A stretch of DNA of 64,000 nucleotides from Hartmannibacter diazotrophicus (GCF_900231165.1 NZ_LT960614.1:1920550-1984549), one strand, 5' to 3'; numbered from the stretch's first letter, positions 1 through 9,908 are shown. Notes: generated from the letters alone by a model not told the origin. Numbers and translations are program-made.

Positions 1-345
1 GTTCCGGCGCCGGTGAACATCCTCGGCACCGGCTGGGTCGCCAGCGCCGGCGCGCTGATCTACGTTTCGGTACCCAAGGAGCGCCGCTTCTGCACGCCGA
101 ACACGCGCTTCCTGCTGCATCAACCGTCCGGCGGCGCCGGCGGTCAGGCGACCGACATCGAGATCCAGGCCCGCGAGATCATCAAGATGCGCGACCGCCT
201 CAACAAGATCTTCGCCGCGGCGACCGGCCAGCCCCTGGAGCGCATCTCCAAGGACACCGACCGCGACTACTGGATGGGTCCGGAAGAGGCGATCGAATAC
301 GGCCTCGCCGGCAAGATCGTCAACAATTCCGGCGAGATCGCGTAA
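1..345 (+). CDS. ClpP-like ATP-dependent protease subunit (5' truncated)
   Basis: This is the C-terminal part of a ClpP/crotonase-fold serine protease; the reading frame is open at the left edge, so the start lies outside the window. A serine in [10 protein letters not shown] fits the nucleophile position, the histidine in FLLHQPSGG fits the second catalytic residue, and an aspartate lies in the DTDRDYWM segment, so a full Ser-His-Asp triad is plausible. The '[10 protein letters not shown]' context differs from the usual ClpP G-x-AASMGA, so it resembles the ClpP-like paralogues of Hyphomicrobiales rather than housekeeping ClpP. The partner ATPase and substrate cannot be told from this fragment. 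The family is confident, the exact role is not. Confidence 0.8.
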   Translation, partial: VPAPVNILGTGWVASAGALIYVSVPKERRFCTPNTRFLLHQPSGGAGGQATDIEIQAREIIKMRDRLNKIFAAATGQPLERISKDTDRDYWMGPEEAIEYGLAGKIVNNSGEIA

Positions 346-442
346 AGGTCCTTGCAGACCGATTCCACGCGTCAAACCCTGCGACCGGAGGCATGACGGC
401 CGCAGGGCAGGTGAGTTCAAGAAGAAGAGGCGAGACGTCGAG

Positions 443-826
443 ATGAGCGAGTTTCGTGCGTGGCGCCGGCAGCTCGGGCGTCTGATCGCGGCGGCGGCTG
501 TTGGAGCGGCTGTGATTGGAGCAATCGGGCAGATCACCGCGAGAGCCGAGTCTCCCAGCCCTTACGACATGAAGTATGCGACCTTCAGCGCGCCGTCGGG
601 CGTTCCGATGCGGTCGGCCATGCAGGACGGCGCTTCGGTCGTCGGCACGATCCCGGCGGGTGGCAAGGGCATCGTCATGCGCTGGTGCCGGCCGGAGTTT
701 CCCTTCGGTGCGTGGCAGTTCGGCGGCGCGAAGATGCAGCGCCAGCTTCTCGACCAGCGCTGGTGCGAGGTGTCCTACAAGGGCAAGATCGGCAACGTCG
801 ACGGGCACATGCTGGCTCCGGAATAG
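443..826 (+). CDS. exported SH3-like domain protein
   Basis: A protein of 127 residues with a basic N-terminus, a hydrophobic segment at about 14-33 that looks like a signal peptide or anchor, and an SH3-like (bacterial SH3) region from about 45 to the end. The repeated RWC motifs (RWCRPEF and QRWCEVSYKG) and the late G-K-I-G-N-V-D-G turn are typical of small bacterial SH3 proteins, which usually bind peptidoglycan or other envelope ligands. The ligand here is unknown. It stands alone about 100 bases after the ClpP-like gene. Confidence 0.7.
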   Translation: MSEFRAWRRQLGRLIAAAAVGAAVIGAIGQITARAESPSPYDMKYATFSAPSGVPMRSAMQDGASVVGTIPAGGKGIVMRWCRPEFPFGAWQFGGAKMQRQLLDQRWCEVSYKGKIGNVDGHMLAPE

Positions 827-1026
827 ACCGGGCAGGGGACGCGGCGACCGGCGATTGAAGTCACGAGCGGTCTGGCCGCCCGGCCAGCACCGATGGCGCA
901 TCCGGCGACGTTGTCATAAGGGTATTGCGTTGATCCACGATGGTCCGACGTATGGGTCGGGCACCGGCCGGATTGTCTATCGGCGGGCCCATTGGCCACG
1001 CCGACGTCCCAGCTCGGATATTCCGG

Positions 1027-1836
1027 ATGTTCTTTTTCTTCTCGAAGTTCATTTTTCTGTTCCTGAGGCCCTCGAATTTCATCGTCCTGCTCCTGCTGGG
1101 CGGGACAATCCTGCGTATGCGCGGCCGGATGCGGCTCGGCGGTACGCTGTCCTTCATGAGCCTCGTTCTGCTGGTGCTTTGCGGCTGGGGCGGCGTTTCG
1201 TTTCTCGGTCTTTCGCCGCTGGAGAACCGGTTTCCGCAGATCCATGAGCTGGACAAGGCGCCGACCGGCATCATCGTGCTCGGCGGTGCGATCAAGGCGG
1301 AACTGTCCAGCGCCCGCGGCAGCATCGAGATGGACGAAGGCTCCGAACGCCTGATCGCCGGCGCCGAACTGGCGCGGCAATTTCCCGACGCGCGCGTCCT
1401 CTTCACCGGAGGGTCGGGTGTCTTCATCGGCGACGACACGCCCGAGGCGGTCTTTGCAAAGAAGCTGCTGCTGCAACTCGGTGTCGAGCCCTCGCGGCTC
1501 GAAATCGAATCCGCCTCGCGCAACACGCGGGAAAATGGCATCTTTTCCAAGAGCATGGTGAACCCGAAGCCGGGGGAAACCTGGCTGCTCGTCACCTCGG
1601 CCTGGCACATTCCCAGATCGATGGGTGTTTTCCGCAAGGCCGGCTGGCCCGGCCTCGTGGCCTATCCGGTCGACTTCCGCACAAGCCCGCGCGACACGAT
1701 CCTCGGCGGCTATTACGCATCCGATGGTCTGACGTTGACCGATATCGCCGCCAAGGAGTGGATCGGCCTGGTCGCCTATTACATTGCGGGCTACACCGAC
1801 GCCCTGTTCCCCGGCCCCGGCGACCTCCAGCCGTGA
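1027..1836 (+). CDS. YdcF/DUF218 (ElyC-like) membrane protein
   Basis: The protein begins with two hydrophobic segments within the first 65 residues, followed by a DUF218 domain. Diagnostic pieces are IIVLGGAI, LFTGGSG, the S-x-NTRENG motif and the LLVTSAWHIPRS strand, which form the conserved polar pocket of this family. Members such as E. coli ElyC and YdcF act in envelope biogenesis or as nucleotide-binding proteins, but the reaction is not established. I chose the ATG opening with FFFFSKF because the upstream extension is Pro/Gly-rich and unlike the family; an in-frame GTG/ATG region reaches back to 940. It converges with the DUF3253 gene. Confidence 0.8.
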   Translation: MFFFFSKFIFLFLRPSNFIVLLLLGGTILRMRGRMRLGGTLSFMSLVLLVLCGWGGVSFLGLSPLENRFPQIHELDKAPTGIIVLGGAIKAELSSARGSIEMDEGSERLIAGAELARQFPDARVLFTGGSGVFIGDDTPEAVFAKKLLLQLGVEPSRLEIESASRNTRENGIFSKSMVNPKPGETWLLVTSAWHIPRSMGVFRKAGWPGLVAYPVDFRTSPRDTILGGYYASDGLTLTDIAAKEWIGLVAYYIAGYTDALFPGPGDLQP

Positions 1837-1847
1837 CTGGTCACGGC
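1830..1847. terminator. short hairpin at the YdcF stop codon
   Basis: GCCGTGA and TCACGGC pair perfectly around a four-base CTGG loop, and the stop codon lies inside the stem. It sits between two convergent genes and may help end transcription in either direction, but there is no T-run, so this is tentative. Confidence 0.3.
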
Positions 1848-1882
1848 CGCCGGAACGGATTGATAGGAAAGGGCAGGGCCGG

Positions 1883-2161
1883 TCAGGTCGGATGACGGCT
1901 CGGCAGGTCGAGCCGGTAGACGCCCTTGAACCCCGATGGATCGACCGGCTTGCCTTTGCGCAGGATGACGATCTGCCCCGATTTCGCGAGAACCACCGCC
2001 TGCGCCCGGATGCGGCCTGCCAGCAGCCGCCATTTCGCCGAATCCGACCCTGCAAGCCGCCTTGCGACATCGTCCGGGCTGATCGAGCGGCCCGTCGCCG
2101 TCATCAGGTCGAGGATCGCCTCGGCGATGGCGCCGTCGGAAACATGGGGAGCATCGGACAC
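1883..2161 (-). CDS. DUF3253 domain protein
   Basis: A protein of 92 residues with the DUF3253 pattern: a helix with AIAEAILDLM, a winged-helix-like stretch SISPDDVARRLAGSDSAKWRLL, and the terminal strands GQIVILRKGKPVDPSGFKGVYRL. The fold suggests a small winged-helix protein; no function is established. The GTG start is chosen because a GGAGA ribosome-binding site lies about eight bases upstream; extension further upstream gives Arg/Pro-rich translation. It follows the DUF599 gene on the same strand with a gap of about 45 bases, so the two may be co-transcribed. Confidence 0.8.
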   Translation of the reverse strand: MSDAPHVSDGAIAEAILDLMTATGRSISPDDVARRLAGSDSAKWRLLAGRIRAQAVVLAKSGQIVILRKGKPVDPSGFKGVYRLDLPSRHPT

Positions 2162-2205
2162 GTCGGGTAATCTCCGGTAAAGGCAGGCTCGGCAGCGTGG
2201 GAGCC

Positions 2206-2895
2206 TTATGACCGCAACGCTTTTGCGGCGCGGGAGAAATACTGCCGGCGCAGCAGGACGACAAGCACAAGCGTCGACGTGACGATCAGGCTGGTGCCGC
2301 CTGCGAACCAGCCGAGATAGCCGATCGACAGGAAAAAGGCCCTGAGCCCGCGGTTGAAGTGCCGTCCGGCGAGGATGTTGAACGTCGCCGCGCGATCGAT
2401 GGCTTGTTGCATTTCCTCGCTGCCCACCAGTTCCTTGGGCGGCAGGGCGCCGACGAGGATCGAGCAGTAGTTGAAGAGGCGGTAGGCCCAGCCGAACTTG
2501 AAGAAGGCATAGGCATACATCAGCAGGAGGCCCATGACCTTCACTTCCCAGTTCTGCTGGCTGACGTTGATCGGGAGCGGCAGGTCGCGGACCACCTCGA
2601 TCACCCTGTCGGTGGAGTTGAGCAGGGCAAAGCAGCCGCCGAGCGCCAGAAGCGACGTCGAGGCGAAGAAGGCCGTGCCGTTCTGCAGGCCCGAGATGAT
2701 GCTGGTGTCGATCATCCTGAGGTCCCGCGCCGCGGCGCGCCTGATCCACTCCGCCCGCTGCCGGTTCATGTTGCTCGACAGCGAATGCGAGCCGAATCGG
2801 GCGCCTTCCACAACAAGCGAGAAGAAGAGCCAGATGCCGGCGAACCAGACGCCGGCGATGAGGTCGATTGTGGAAAAGGACTGAAGACTGGACAC
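2206..2895 (-). CDS. DUF599 membrane protein
   Basis: About 229 residues with several transmembrane segments, near 8-28, 75-100, 125-150 and 195-220. Conserved DUF599 pieces include the early R-x-x-W-I-R-R segment, GLQNGTAFFASTSLLALGG and the FKFGWAYRLFNYCSI helix. The family is a broadly distributed inner-membrane protein with no proven role. The GTG start just before SSLQSF is preferred because the longer frame begins with about 65 poorly conserved Arg/Pro-rich residues. The start is therefore less sure than the gene. Confidence 0.8.
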   Translation of the reverse strand: MSSLQSFSTIDLIAGVWFAGIWLFFSLVVEGARFGSHSLSSNMNRQRAEWIRRAAARDLRMIDTSIISGLQNGTAFFASTSLLALGGCFALLNSTDRVIEVVRDLPLPINVSQQNWEVKVMGLLLMYAYAFFKFGWAYRLFNYCSILVGALPPKELVGSEEMQQAIDRAATFNILAGRHFNRGLRAFFLSIGYLGWFAGGTSLIVTSTLVLVVLLRRQYFSRAAKALRS

Positions 2896-3433
2896 GATGG
2901 CGCTTTCGCTTGTCGGTGCGGCAAGGCTGACGGGAGGGGCAATGGGCCGGGCTGGACTGTCCACGCAGGGTTGTCGGCTCGGGGATGGAACTCTACTGCC
3001 CGTGCGCAGCTGCCAGAGGCCAATTGACTGATTCAGGGTAGGGAATGCGCCGCGTCGGTCATGTCTGTAAAGCCGTCTGATGAGGAGCAACGGTTTTCAC
3101 GGTTCCGGTTTCTCCCTTCATAATTGTTCATCTGTTTGGCTGCCGGAGGACCACTTTGCCACAAAGGTTTACGCGAAAGATCAATTTGTGGCGTCAACGT
3201 GGCAAAAAAGTGGTTGAGGGCGAAGACGGTCAGAGGACGGCAATTCCCTGAAATTAATAAATTCTTTACCTAATCCCTGCAGTTTCTGCATAGCCGCCCC
3301 CAAAAACGGCTCTTGCACTGCAGAGCGGAGGCGACTAAACGAAAGCTGTCTACGGTCACAAATGCGGTGGCAGCGAGGCAATGTGCGCACCGCATGCGTT
3401 AACACAAAGACCGGAGTGATGGAGCAAGATCTC
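2896..3433. other. gene-free, locally AT-rich stretch with inverted repeats
   Basis: No convincing coding sequence was found here. It is noticeably more AT-rich than its surroundings. CCACTTTGCCAC (3151-3162) faces GTGGC-A6-GTGG (3199-3213), and within it CCACAAA (3159-3165) faces TTTGTGG (3185-3191), so two alternative hairpins are possible. It presumably carries the promoters of the DUF599 gene and of the small membrane protein. Confidence 0.5.
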
Positions 3434-3559
3434 ATGGACGATAACGTTCAGAAATCCTGCTGGGGAGTAACGACCTGGACGGTGGTTGCTCTCGGCAGCG
3501 TACTGGTACTCGCCTATTTGCTCGGCGGTTTTGAAACCGTCGCGATTGCTGCAAAATAA
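3434..3559 (+). CDS. tiny single-pass membrane protein
   Basis: A peptide of 41 residues (MDDNVQKS...) with a hydrophilic N-terminus and one hydrophobic helix at about 11-33, ending in AIAAK. The ATG at 3434 is favoured by GGAG nine bases upstream; another ATG at 3419 would add five residues. It is followed about 55 bases later by a strong hairpin, which supports a real transcript. No family was recognised. Its isolation and size make it a candidate small membrane regulator, but that is inference. Confidence 0.5.
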   Translation: MDDNVQKSCWGVTTWTVVALGSVLVLAYLLGGFETVAIAAK

Positions 3560-3613
3560 AAATCATCAAAAATAAAGCGGCAGGGATGTCCCGCCGGGAC
3601 ATACGGGGAATTC

Positions 3614-3644
3614 ATAAGGCGCGGCCCGCGGAGCCGCGCCTTAT
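3614..3644. terminator. strong bidirectional-type terminator hairpin
   Basis: A perfect 12-bp inverted repeat, ATAAGGCGCGGC and GCCGCGCCTTAT, with a seven-base loop. It lies between the tiny plus-strand gene and the convergent metC gene and could end both transcripts. Confidence 0.75.
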
Positions 3645-3753
3645 CCATTTCTGGCCCTCTGTTCCTGCCGCCGCCAACCGCTCGGCGACCTTGCCGTGTG
3701 CCGGCAATGGCAGAGCGGCGTTGGCGGTCGACGTTGGCGAGCGGCGCGCTTGA

Positions 3754-4935
3754 TCAAGTCGCCGCGCTGAAGCGATCCAGACCGGCCTCCAGATCGGCGA
3801 TCAGGTCGCCGGCATCCTCCAGTCCGATATGCAGGCGAATGAGATGGCCCTTTTCGGTCCATTCGCTGGCCGTGCGGATCCTGGCCGGCTTCGAGAGGAT
3901 GGCCAGGCTTTCAAATCCGCCCCAGGAATAGCCGAGCCCGAAGAGCTTGAGCCCGTTCAGAAGCGCCTTGACCGCCGCGAAGGGGGCCTCCTCCGTCACG
4001 AAGGAAAAGAGACCGCTCGAGCCCGTGAAGTCCCTGGCCCAGAGCGCATGGCCGGGATGGCCGGGCAGGGCCGGATGCAGCACCCGCTTGACCTCGGGCC
4101 GGCCGGTGAGCCAGCGGGCAACCTTGAGCGCGCTGTCCTGATGTCGCTGCAGACGCACGCCGAGCGTCCTGAGGCCCCGCAGGGCAAGGAAGATGTCATC
4201 CGGGCTGGCGCAGAGGCCAAGGGATCCATGCGTCTCCTTGAGCGGGCCGAACGCCTCGGCATTGGCCGTTACCGAGCCGAAGATCGCATCCGAATGGCCG
4301 ACGAGATATTTCGTCCCGGCGGAGATCGAAAGGTCAAAACCGTGGTCCAGCGGACGGAAGAAGACGGGCGTTGCCCAGGTGTTGTCCATCAGGAGCCGCA
4401 GGCCGGCCGTCTTGGCGGCCGCGACGATCGCGGCGATATCGGGCATTTCGAACGTGAGCGAGCCCGGCGCCTCGACATAGATCGCTCGTGTCTGCGGCGT
4501 GATGAGGCTGCTGATGTCGGCCCCGATCAGCGGATCGTAGTAGGTCGTCGTGATGCCCATGCGCACGAGGACCGTATCGCAGAGATGGCGGACGGGTTCG
4601 TAGACGCTGTCGATCATCAGCAGATGATCGCCGGAATTCAGGACGGACAGGAGCGCCGTCGAGCAGGCGGCAAGGCCCGATGGCAGCAGCACCGACCCGG
4701 CGCCGCCTTCCAGTTCCGTCAGCGCCTCTTCCAGGCTCCGGGAGGTCGGATTGCCGCGCCGCCCGTAGGTGTAGGGCTGTCCTCCGGCCTGCATTGTCTC
4801 GAGATCGGGATAAAGGACCGTTGAGCCGTGGATGACGGGCGGATTGACGAAACCGAACTGCTGGTCGGGATGGCGACCCTCATGGGCAAGGCGGGTCATG
4901 ATGTCGAGATTGGAATGGTCCGGTTGCTGGCTCAT
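3754..4935 (-). CDS. metC: cystathionine beta-lyase (PLP-dependent Cys/Met metabolism enzyme)
   Basis: A fold-type I PLP enzyme of the Cys/Met metabolism family, 393 residues from the ATG at MSQQPDHS. It would cleave cystathionine to homocysteine, pyruvate and ammonia in the cytoplasm. The PLP lysine is Lys209 in SISAGTKYLVGHSD; the YGRRGNPT segment near 58-64, LPSGLAA near 84-90 and LLMDNTWATP near 181-190 (Asp to the pyridine nitrogen) are all present. The C-terminal SWGGFESLAI motif is typical of MetC proteins. The start with MSQQ avoids a 35-residue Cys/Pro-rich leader lacking homology signals. It is divergent from aapJ. A related lyase specificity cannot be excluded. Confidence 0.85.
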   Translation of the reverse strand: MSQQPDHSNLDIMTRLAHEGRHPDQQFGFVNPPVIHGSTVLYPDLETMQAGGQPYTYGRRGNPTSRSLEEALTELEGGAGSVLLPSGLAACSTALLSVLNSGDHLLMIDSVYEPVRHLCDTVLVRMGITTTYYDPLIGADISSLITPQTRAIYVEAPGSLTFEMPDIAAIVAAAKTAGLRLLMDNTWATPVFFRPLDHGFDLSISAGTKYLVGHSDAIFGSVTANAEAFGPLKETHGSLGLCASPDDIFLALRGLRTLGVRLQRHQDSALKVARWLTGRPEVKRVLHPALPGHPGHALWARDFTGSSGLFSFVTEEAPFAAVKALLNGLKLFGLGYSWGGFESLAILSKPARIRTASEWTEKGHLIRLHIGLEDAGDLIADLEAGLDRFSAAT

Positions 4936-5376
4936 GTCTGGGTCCGGTTGCAGGGAAGAAGAGCTGGTCCTTGGCGGCCGGCAAGGCGCGCCCGAAGCAG
5001 GCGACACGAGCCAACAACCATGCTTTGTGGCCATCATCAACGGTCATTCGTGTCATTTTTTTGTGCAAATTGAGCAAACGCCCGGGCGGTTGGCAAATCC
5101 GCAGAGCCACCATGCGCTCGCTGGCAGGTAACGGAAAACACAGAAAAAAGGGCGGAGGTCCCATCCCGGATGGTGCATGTGGACGATGATTGATCAGCCT
5201 ATTTTGCGGTCATTCATGGTTTCAATAAGGGCTTGACCGTCACCGGGAATTGGCCTGTAGTCGTAAAGCGCAGGCATTTAAGGCCTGAACGCGCCCGATT
5301 TGAAGCCGCGCAACAAGAAGCGGCAGGCGCGAACGCCAACGACATCAACAGTCAAACCTGGTACAGGGGCATTTCA
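4936..5376. other. divergent metC-aapJ intergenic region
   Basis: No gene is supported here. It contains the probable aapJ promoter (5233-5261) and must hold the metC promoter on the other strand. I looked for a SAM-type riboswitch before metC and did not recognise one. Confidence 0.5.
5233..5261 (+). promoter_or_regulatory. candidate sigma-70 type promoter of aapJ
   Basis: TTGACC (5233-5238) and TGTAGT (5256-5261) are separated by exactly 17 bases, 116 bases before the aapJ start. The -35 matches five of six and the -10 four of six consensus positions. Confidence 0.45.
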
Positions 5377-6396
5377 ATGAAAAGCAGGTTTCTTCCGGTC
5401 CTCGCGGGCGCAGTACTGGCTACGGTCGCCGCGTCCGCTGTGCACGCCACGACGCTTGACGATGTCAAGAAGAAGGGTTTCGTGCAGTGCGGCGTGAGCA
5501 CCGGACTTGCCGGTTTCTCCAACCCGGACGACAAGGGCGATTGGACTGGTCTGGACGTGGACTACTGCCGCGCCGTCGCCTCCGCCGTCTTCGGCGATCC
5601 GAAGGCCGTCAAGTTCTCGCCGCTTTCCGCCAAGGAGCGCTTCACCGCGCTGCAGTCCGGTGAAATCGACGTTCTGTCGCGCAACACCACGTGGACCATG
5701 TCGCGCGACACCCAGATGGGTATCGTCTTCGCTGGCGTGACCTACTACGACGGCCAGGGCTTCATGGTTCCGAAGTCGCTTGGCGTCACCTCGGCCAAGG
5801 ATCTCGACGGCGCTTCGGTCTGTGTCCAGCAGGGCACGACGACCGAACTCAACCTGACGGACTACTTCAAGGCCAGCGGCATGACCTTCAATCCGGTCGT
5901 GTTCGAGAAGCTCGACGAGGTCAACGCCGCCTATGACAGCGGCCGTTGCGACGTCTACACGACGGACTCCTCGGGCCTCTATGCCATCCGCCTGACGATG
6001 TCCAACCCGGACAACCATATGGTTCTCCCGGAGATCATCTCCAAGGAGCCGCTTGGCCCGTCCGTCCGCCAGGGCGACGAACAGTGGTTCGCCATTGCCA
6101 AGTGGGTCTACTACGCGCTGCTCAATGCCGAGGAAATGGGCATTACCCAGGCGAACGTCGAGGAAATGAAGTCCTCCGAAAATCCGAACGTCAAGCGCCT
6201 GCTCGGCGTTGATGGCAACTTCGGCGAATCCATCGGCCTCGACGCCGACTGGGCCGTCAAGGTCATCAAGGGCGTCGGAAACTACGGCGAGATCTTCGAG
6301 CGCAATGTGGGCAAGAACACCCCGCTCGGAATCGCCCGCGGACTGAATGCGCTGTGGACCGAGGGTGGTCTGCAGTACGCGCCGCCGATCCGCTGA
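5377..6396 (+). CDS. aapJ: general L-amino acid ABC transporter, periplasmic binding protein
   Basis: An SBP_bac_3 type protein of 339 residues with a clear signal peptide (basic MKSR, hydrophobic to about residue 20, cleavage after AVHA). The mature part starts TTLDDVKKKGFVQCGVS and contains GLDVDYCRAVASAVFGD and the long TTWTMSRDTQMG region characteristic of AapJ/BztA proteins. It delivers a broad range of L-amino acids to AapQM. The ATG at 5377 follows AGGGGC at good spacing and directly precedes the signal peptide; the longer frame would run into the promoter. It is the first gene of aapJQMP. Confidence 0.93.
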   Translation: MKSRFLPVLAGAVLATVAASAVHATTLDDVKKKGFVQCGVSTGLAGFSNPDDKGDWTGLDVDYCRAVASAVFGDPKAVKFSPLSAKERFTALQSGEIDVLSRNTTWTMSRDTQMGIVFAGVTYYDGQGFMVPKSLGVTSAKDLDGASVCVQQGTTTELNLTDYFKASGMTFNPVVFEKLDEVNAAYDSGRCDVYTTDSSGLYAIRLTMSNPDNHMVLPEIISKEPLGPSVRQGDEQWFAIAKWVYYALLNAEEMGITQANVEEMKSSENPNVKRLLGVDGNFGESIGLDADWAVKVIKGVGNYGEIFERNVGKNTPLGIARGLNALWTEGGLQYAPPIR

Positions 6397-6663
6397 TCGA
6401 AGGCTGAAGCGACAGGCCCGATATCGGCCGTCTGCTACCGGTTGCGCTCGATGAAGCGGAGCCTGGCGGGTGTCGTGTCGATATCGGGTTGTCCCTCAAA
6501 GGCAGGTCCGCCCTGTATGCCCGATGCGGTGGCAGGGTGGGGAGCCTGTAGGGTCTGGTAAGACTGTCTGGCGCTCACTCACGTAGCGGAGCGCGCGGAC
6601 AAGCTTTTGCCGGAGCGTTCCTTCGCTGCAAGAGGCCGTCAAGAACGGCCGGGATGGTGAGCC

Positions 6664-7869
6664 ATGGCTGTCCAGGACGATGCGGGCCAAACCCGTTCAC
6701 GAGGAGCCGCTCTGCCGGCCTTCGTCTATGACCCGGTTATCCGCGGGTATATCTTTCAAGCACTTATGGCAATCCTGATCGTTTGGGGTGCCTACGACAT
6801 CATCTCCAACACGATTGCCAATCTGCAGCGCGCGAACATCGCGTCCGGCTTCGGCTTTCTGGAGAACAGGGCCGGGTTCGAAGTTTCCCAGTCGCTCATC
6901 GATTACTCCTCGGATTCGAGCTACGGCGACGCCTATCTCGTCGGCCTGCTGAACACCCTGCTGATCGCCGTTCTCGGCATCTTCTTCGCCACCATCGTCG
7001 GCTTCGTGATGGGCATCGCGCGCCTGTCGCCGAACTGGCTCTTGCGCAAGGTCGCCACCGTCTACGTCGAGATCTTCCGCAATGTCCCGGTCCTGCTCCA
7101 GCTTCTCTTCTGGTACAAGGCCGTCCTGGCGCTGCTTCCCTCGCCCAAGCAGGGCATCGAATTCAGCTGGCTCGGCGCCAATCTCAGCAATCGCGGCCTG
7201 ATCGTCCCGCGTTTCGTTCCTGAGGAGGGGTTCTCCGTCGTCACGATCGCGTTCGTGATCGCCATTGTCGCGACATTCCTGGTGGCGCGATGGGCGAAGG
7301 CGCGGCAGATGGCGACCGGCCAGCCTTTCCACACATTCTGGGTCGGGCTCGCCATCATAATCGGCCTGCCGCTCCTGGCCTTCCTGGTCATGGGCCTGCC
7401 GATGTCCATCGAGACGCCGGTTCTCAAGGGCTTCAATTTCCAGGGCGGCATCGCCCTGAAGCCCGAGTTCCTCGCCTTGCTGCTCGGGTTGACCATCTAT
7501 ACGTCCACCTACATCGCCGAGATCGTGCGTGCGGGCATCAGGGCCGTGAGCTGGGGCCAGTCCGAGGCCGCCTTTGCCCTCGGCCTTCGCCCGGGACTGA
7601 CGACGCGGCTGGTGATCATTCCGCAGGCAATGCGGGTGATCATTCCTCCGCTCACCAGCCAGTATCTGAACCTGACCAAGAACTCTTCGCTGGCGGTCGC
7701 GATCGGATATCCCGACCTCGTTTCGGTCTTTTCCGGAACGGTCCTGAACCAGACCGGGCAGGCCGTCGAAGTGATCATCATCACGATGGCGACCTATCTG
7801 GTCTTCAGCCTGGCCACGGCCACGTTCATGAACTGGTTCAATAGCCGTATGCGTCTGGTGGAGCGGTAA
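6664..7869 (+). CDS. aapQ: general L-amino acid ABC transporter, permease AapQ
   Basis: A His/Glu/Gln/Arg/opine-type permease of 401 residues with about eight transmembrane helices. It has the long, distinctive AapQ/BztB insertion between the early helices and the conserved C-terminal permease domain. The EAA loop is SEAAFALGLRPGLTTRLVIIPQAMRVIIPPL. It pairs with AapM in the inner membrane. The gap to aapJ is 267 bases, long enough for differential expression of the abundant binding protein, and aapM follows three bases after the stop. Confidence 0.92.
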   Translation: MAVQDDAGQTRSRGAALPAFVYDPVIRGYIFQALMAILIVWGAYDIISNTIANLQRANIASGFGFLENRAGFEVSQSLIDYSSDSSYGDAYLVGLLNTLLIAVLGIFFATIVGFVMGIARLSPNWLLRKVATVYVEIFRNVPVLLQLLFWYKAVLALLPSPKQGIEFSWLGANLSNRGLIVPRFVPEEGFSVVTIAFVIAIVATFLVARWAKARQMATGQPFHTFWVGLAIIIGLPLLAFLVMGLPMSIETPVLKGFNFQGGIALKPEFLALLLGLTIYTSTYIAEIVRAGIRAVSWGQSEAAFALGLRPGLTTRLVIIPQAMRVIIPPLTSQYLNLTKNSSLAVAIGYPDLVSVFSGTVLNQTGQAVEVIIITMATYLVFSLATATFMNWFNSRMRLVER

Positions 7870-7872
7870 ATC

Positions 7873-9003
7873 ATGGCCAATTCAGCGATTTCCTATGTCA
7901 GCACGGCGGAAATTCCGCCGTCTCCGCCGCCGGGCAATGCCATTGGACCTCTCGCCTGGGTCCGGCAGAACCTCTTCGCCACGCCGGCCAACTCGGCGAC
8001 CACGATCATTGTCGGTCTATTGGTCGCCTGGTACCTACCGCCGATCCTGAACTTCCTGTTCTTTCACGCGGTCTGGGAAGGCGAGGGCCGCGATGCCTGC
8101 GTCGTCGAGGGCGCGGGCGCCTGCTGGGCTTTTGTCAGCGCGAAGTTCGGCCAGTTCATTTACGGTCGCTATCCCGATCCGGAGCGCTGGCGCGTCAATC
8201 TGGTCTTCATCCTCTTCGCCGCGGGCTTGATCCCGATCGCGATCCCGAAGGTGCCGTACAAGGGGCTGAACGCCGTCTACATGCTGGCGGTCTTTCCGGT
8301 CCTGGCCTTCTTCCTGCTGACCGGAGGCTATTTCGGTCTGGAGCCCGTCGAAACCGCGCTGTGGGGCGGCCTTCTGGTGACCCTCGTTGTCGCGGTCACC
8401 GGCATCGCCGCCTCGCTGCCACTCGGCATCCTGCTGGCACTCGGTCGACAATCGAAATTGCCGGTCATCAAGACGGCGTCGGTGATCTTTATCGAGTTCT
8501 GGCGCGGCGTCCCGCTGATCACCGTTCTCTTCATGTCGAGCGTGATGTTGCCGCTGTTCCTGCCGCCCGGCACGAACTTCGACAAGCTTCTTCGCGCGCT
8601 GGTGGGTGTGGCGCTCTTCTCCTCCGCCTATATGGCCGAGGTGATCCGCGGTGGTCTGCAGGCCATCCCGAAGGGGCAGTATGAAGGCGCGGCGGCCATG
8701 GCGCTCGGCTACTGGCAGTCGATGTATCTGGTGATCCTGCCGCAGGCGCTGAAGATCGTCATTCCCGGCATCGTCAACAGCTTCATCGCCCTCTTCAAGG
8801 ACACGAGCCTCGTGCTCATCATCGGCATCTTCGACCTTCTCGGCATCGTGCAGCTCAACTTCACGGATCCGAACTGGTCGAGCCCGGTGACGCCGGCGAC
8901 AGGCTACATCTTCGCGGCCTTCGTCTTCTGGATCTTCTGCTTCTCGATGTCGCGCTACTCCATGTTCGTGGAACAGCGGCTCGACACCGGGCACAAGCGA
9001 TAG
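7873..9003 (+). CDS. aapM: general L-amino acid ABC transporter, permease AapM
   Basis: The second permease, 376 residues, with a periplasmic insertion near 70-100 that contains two cysteines ([14 protein letters not shown]), as in AapM/BztC relatives. The core permease domain includes [18 protein letters not shown] and the EAA loop [34 protein letters not shown] site lies nine bases before the ATG, overlapping the end of aapQ, so translation is probably coupled. Confidence 0.92.
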   Translation: MANSAISYVSTAEIPPSPPPGNAIGPLAWVRQNLFATPANSATTIIVGLLVAWYLPPILNFLFFHAVWEGEGRDACVVEGAGACWAFVSAKFGQFIYGRYPDPERWRVNLVFILFAAGLIPIAIPKVPYKGLNAVYMLAVFPVLAFFLLTGGYFGLEPVETALWGGLLVTLVVAVTGIAASLPLGILLALGRQSKLPVIKTASVIFIEFWRGVPLITVLFMSSVMLPLFLPPGTNFDKLLRALVGVALFSSAYMAEVIRGGLQAIPKGQYEGAAAMALGYWQSMYLVILPQALKIVIPGIVNSFIALFKDTSLVLIIGIFDLLGIVQLNFTDPNWSSPVTPATGYIFAAFVFWIFCFSMSRYSMFVEQRLDTGHKR

Positions 9004-9011
9004 GACCGGCA

Positions 9012-9050
9012 GCGTGCATCCGGGGCCGAAGGTGAGCCCCGGCTGCACGC
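9012..9050 (+). other. intercistronic stem-loop between aapM and aapP
   Basis: GCGTGCA/TGCACGC and CCGGGGC/GCCCCGG form a 14-pair stem with one internal mismatch and a nine-base loop, immediately after the aapM stop. No T-run follows, so it is more likely an RNA stability or processing element than a terminator. Confidence 0.6.
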
Positions 9051-9128
9051 AGGCTTCGAAACCGAGACAAGAAATCCGGAAAATCCGGACCAGCATTAAA
9101 TTGCGCCATCAGGCAGGGGAACCGAATT

Positions 9129-9908
<780 letters not shown>

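Noticed and set aside
4936-5232. possible SAM riboswitch before metC
   Set aside because: No conserved SAM-I or SAM-II core could be matched by eye.
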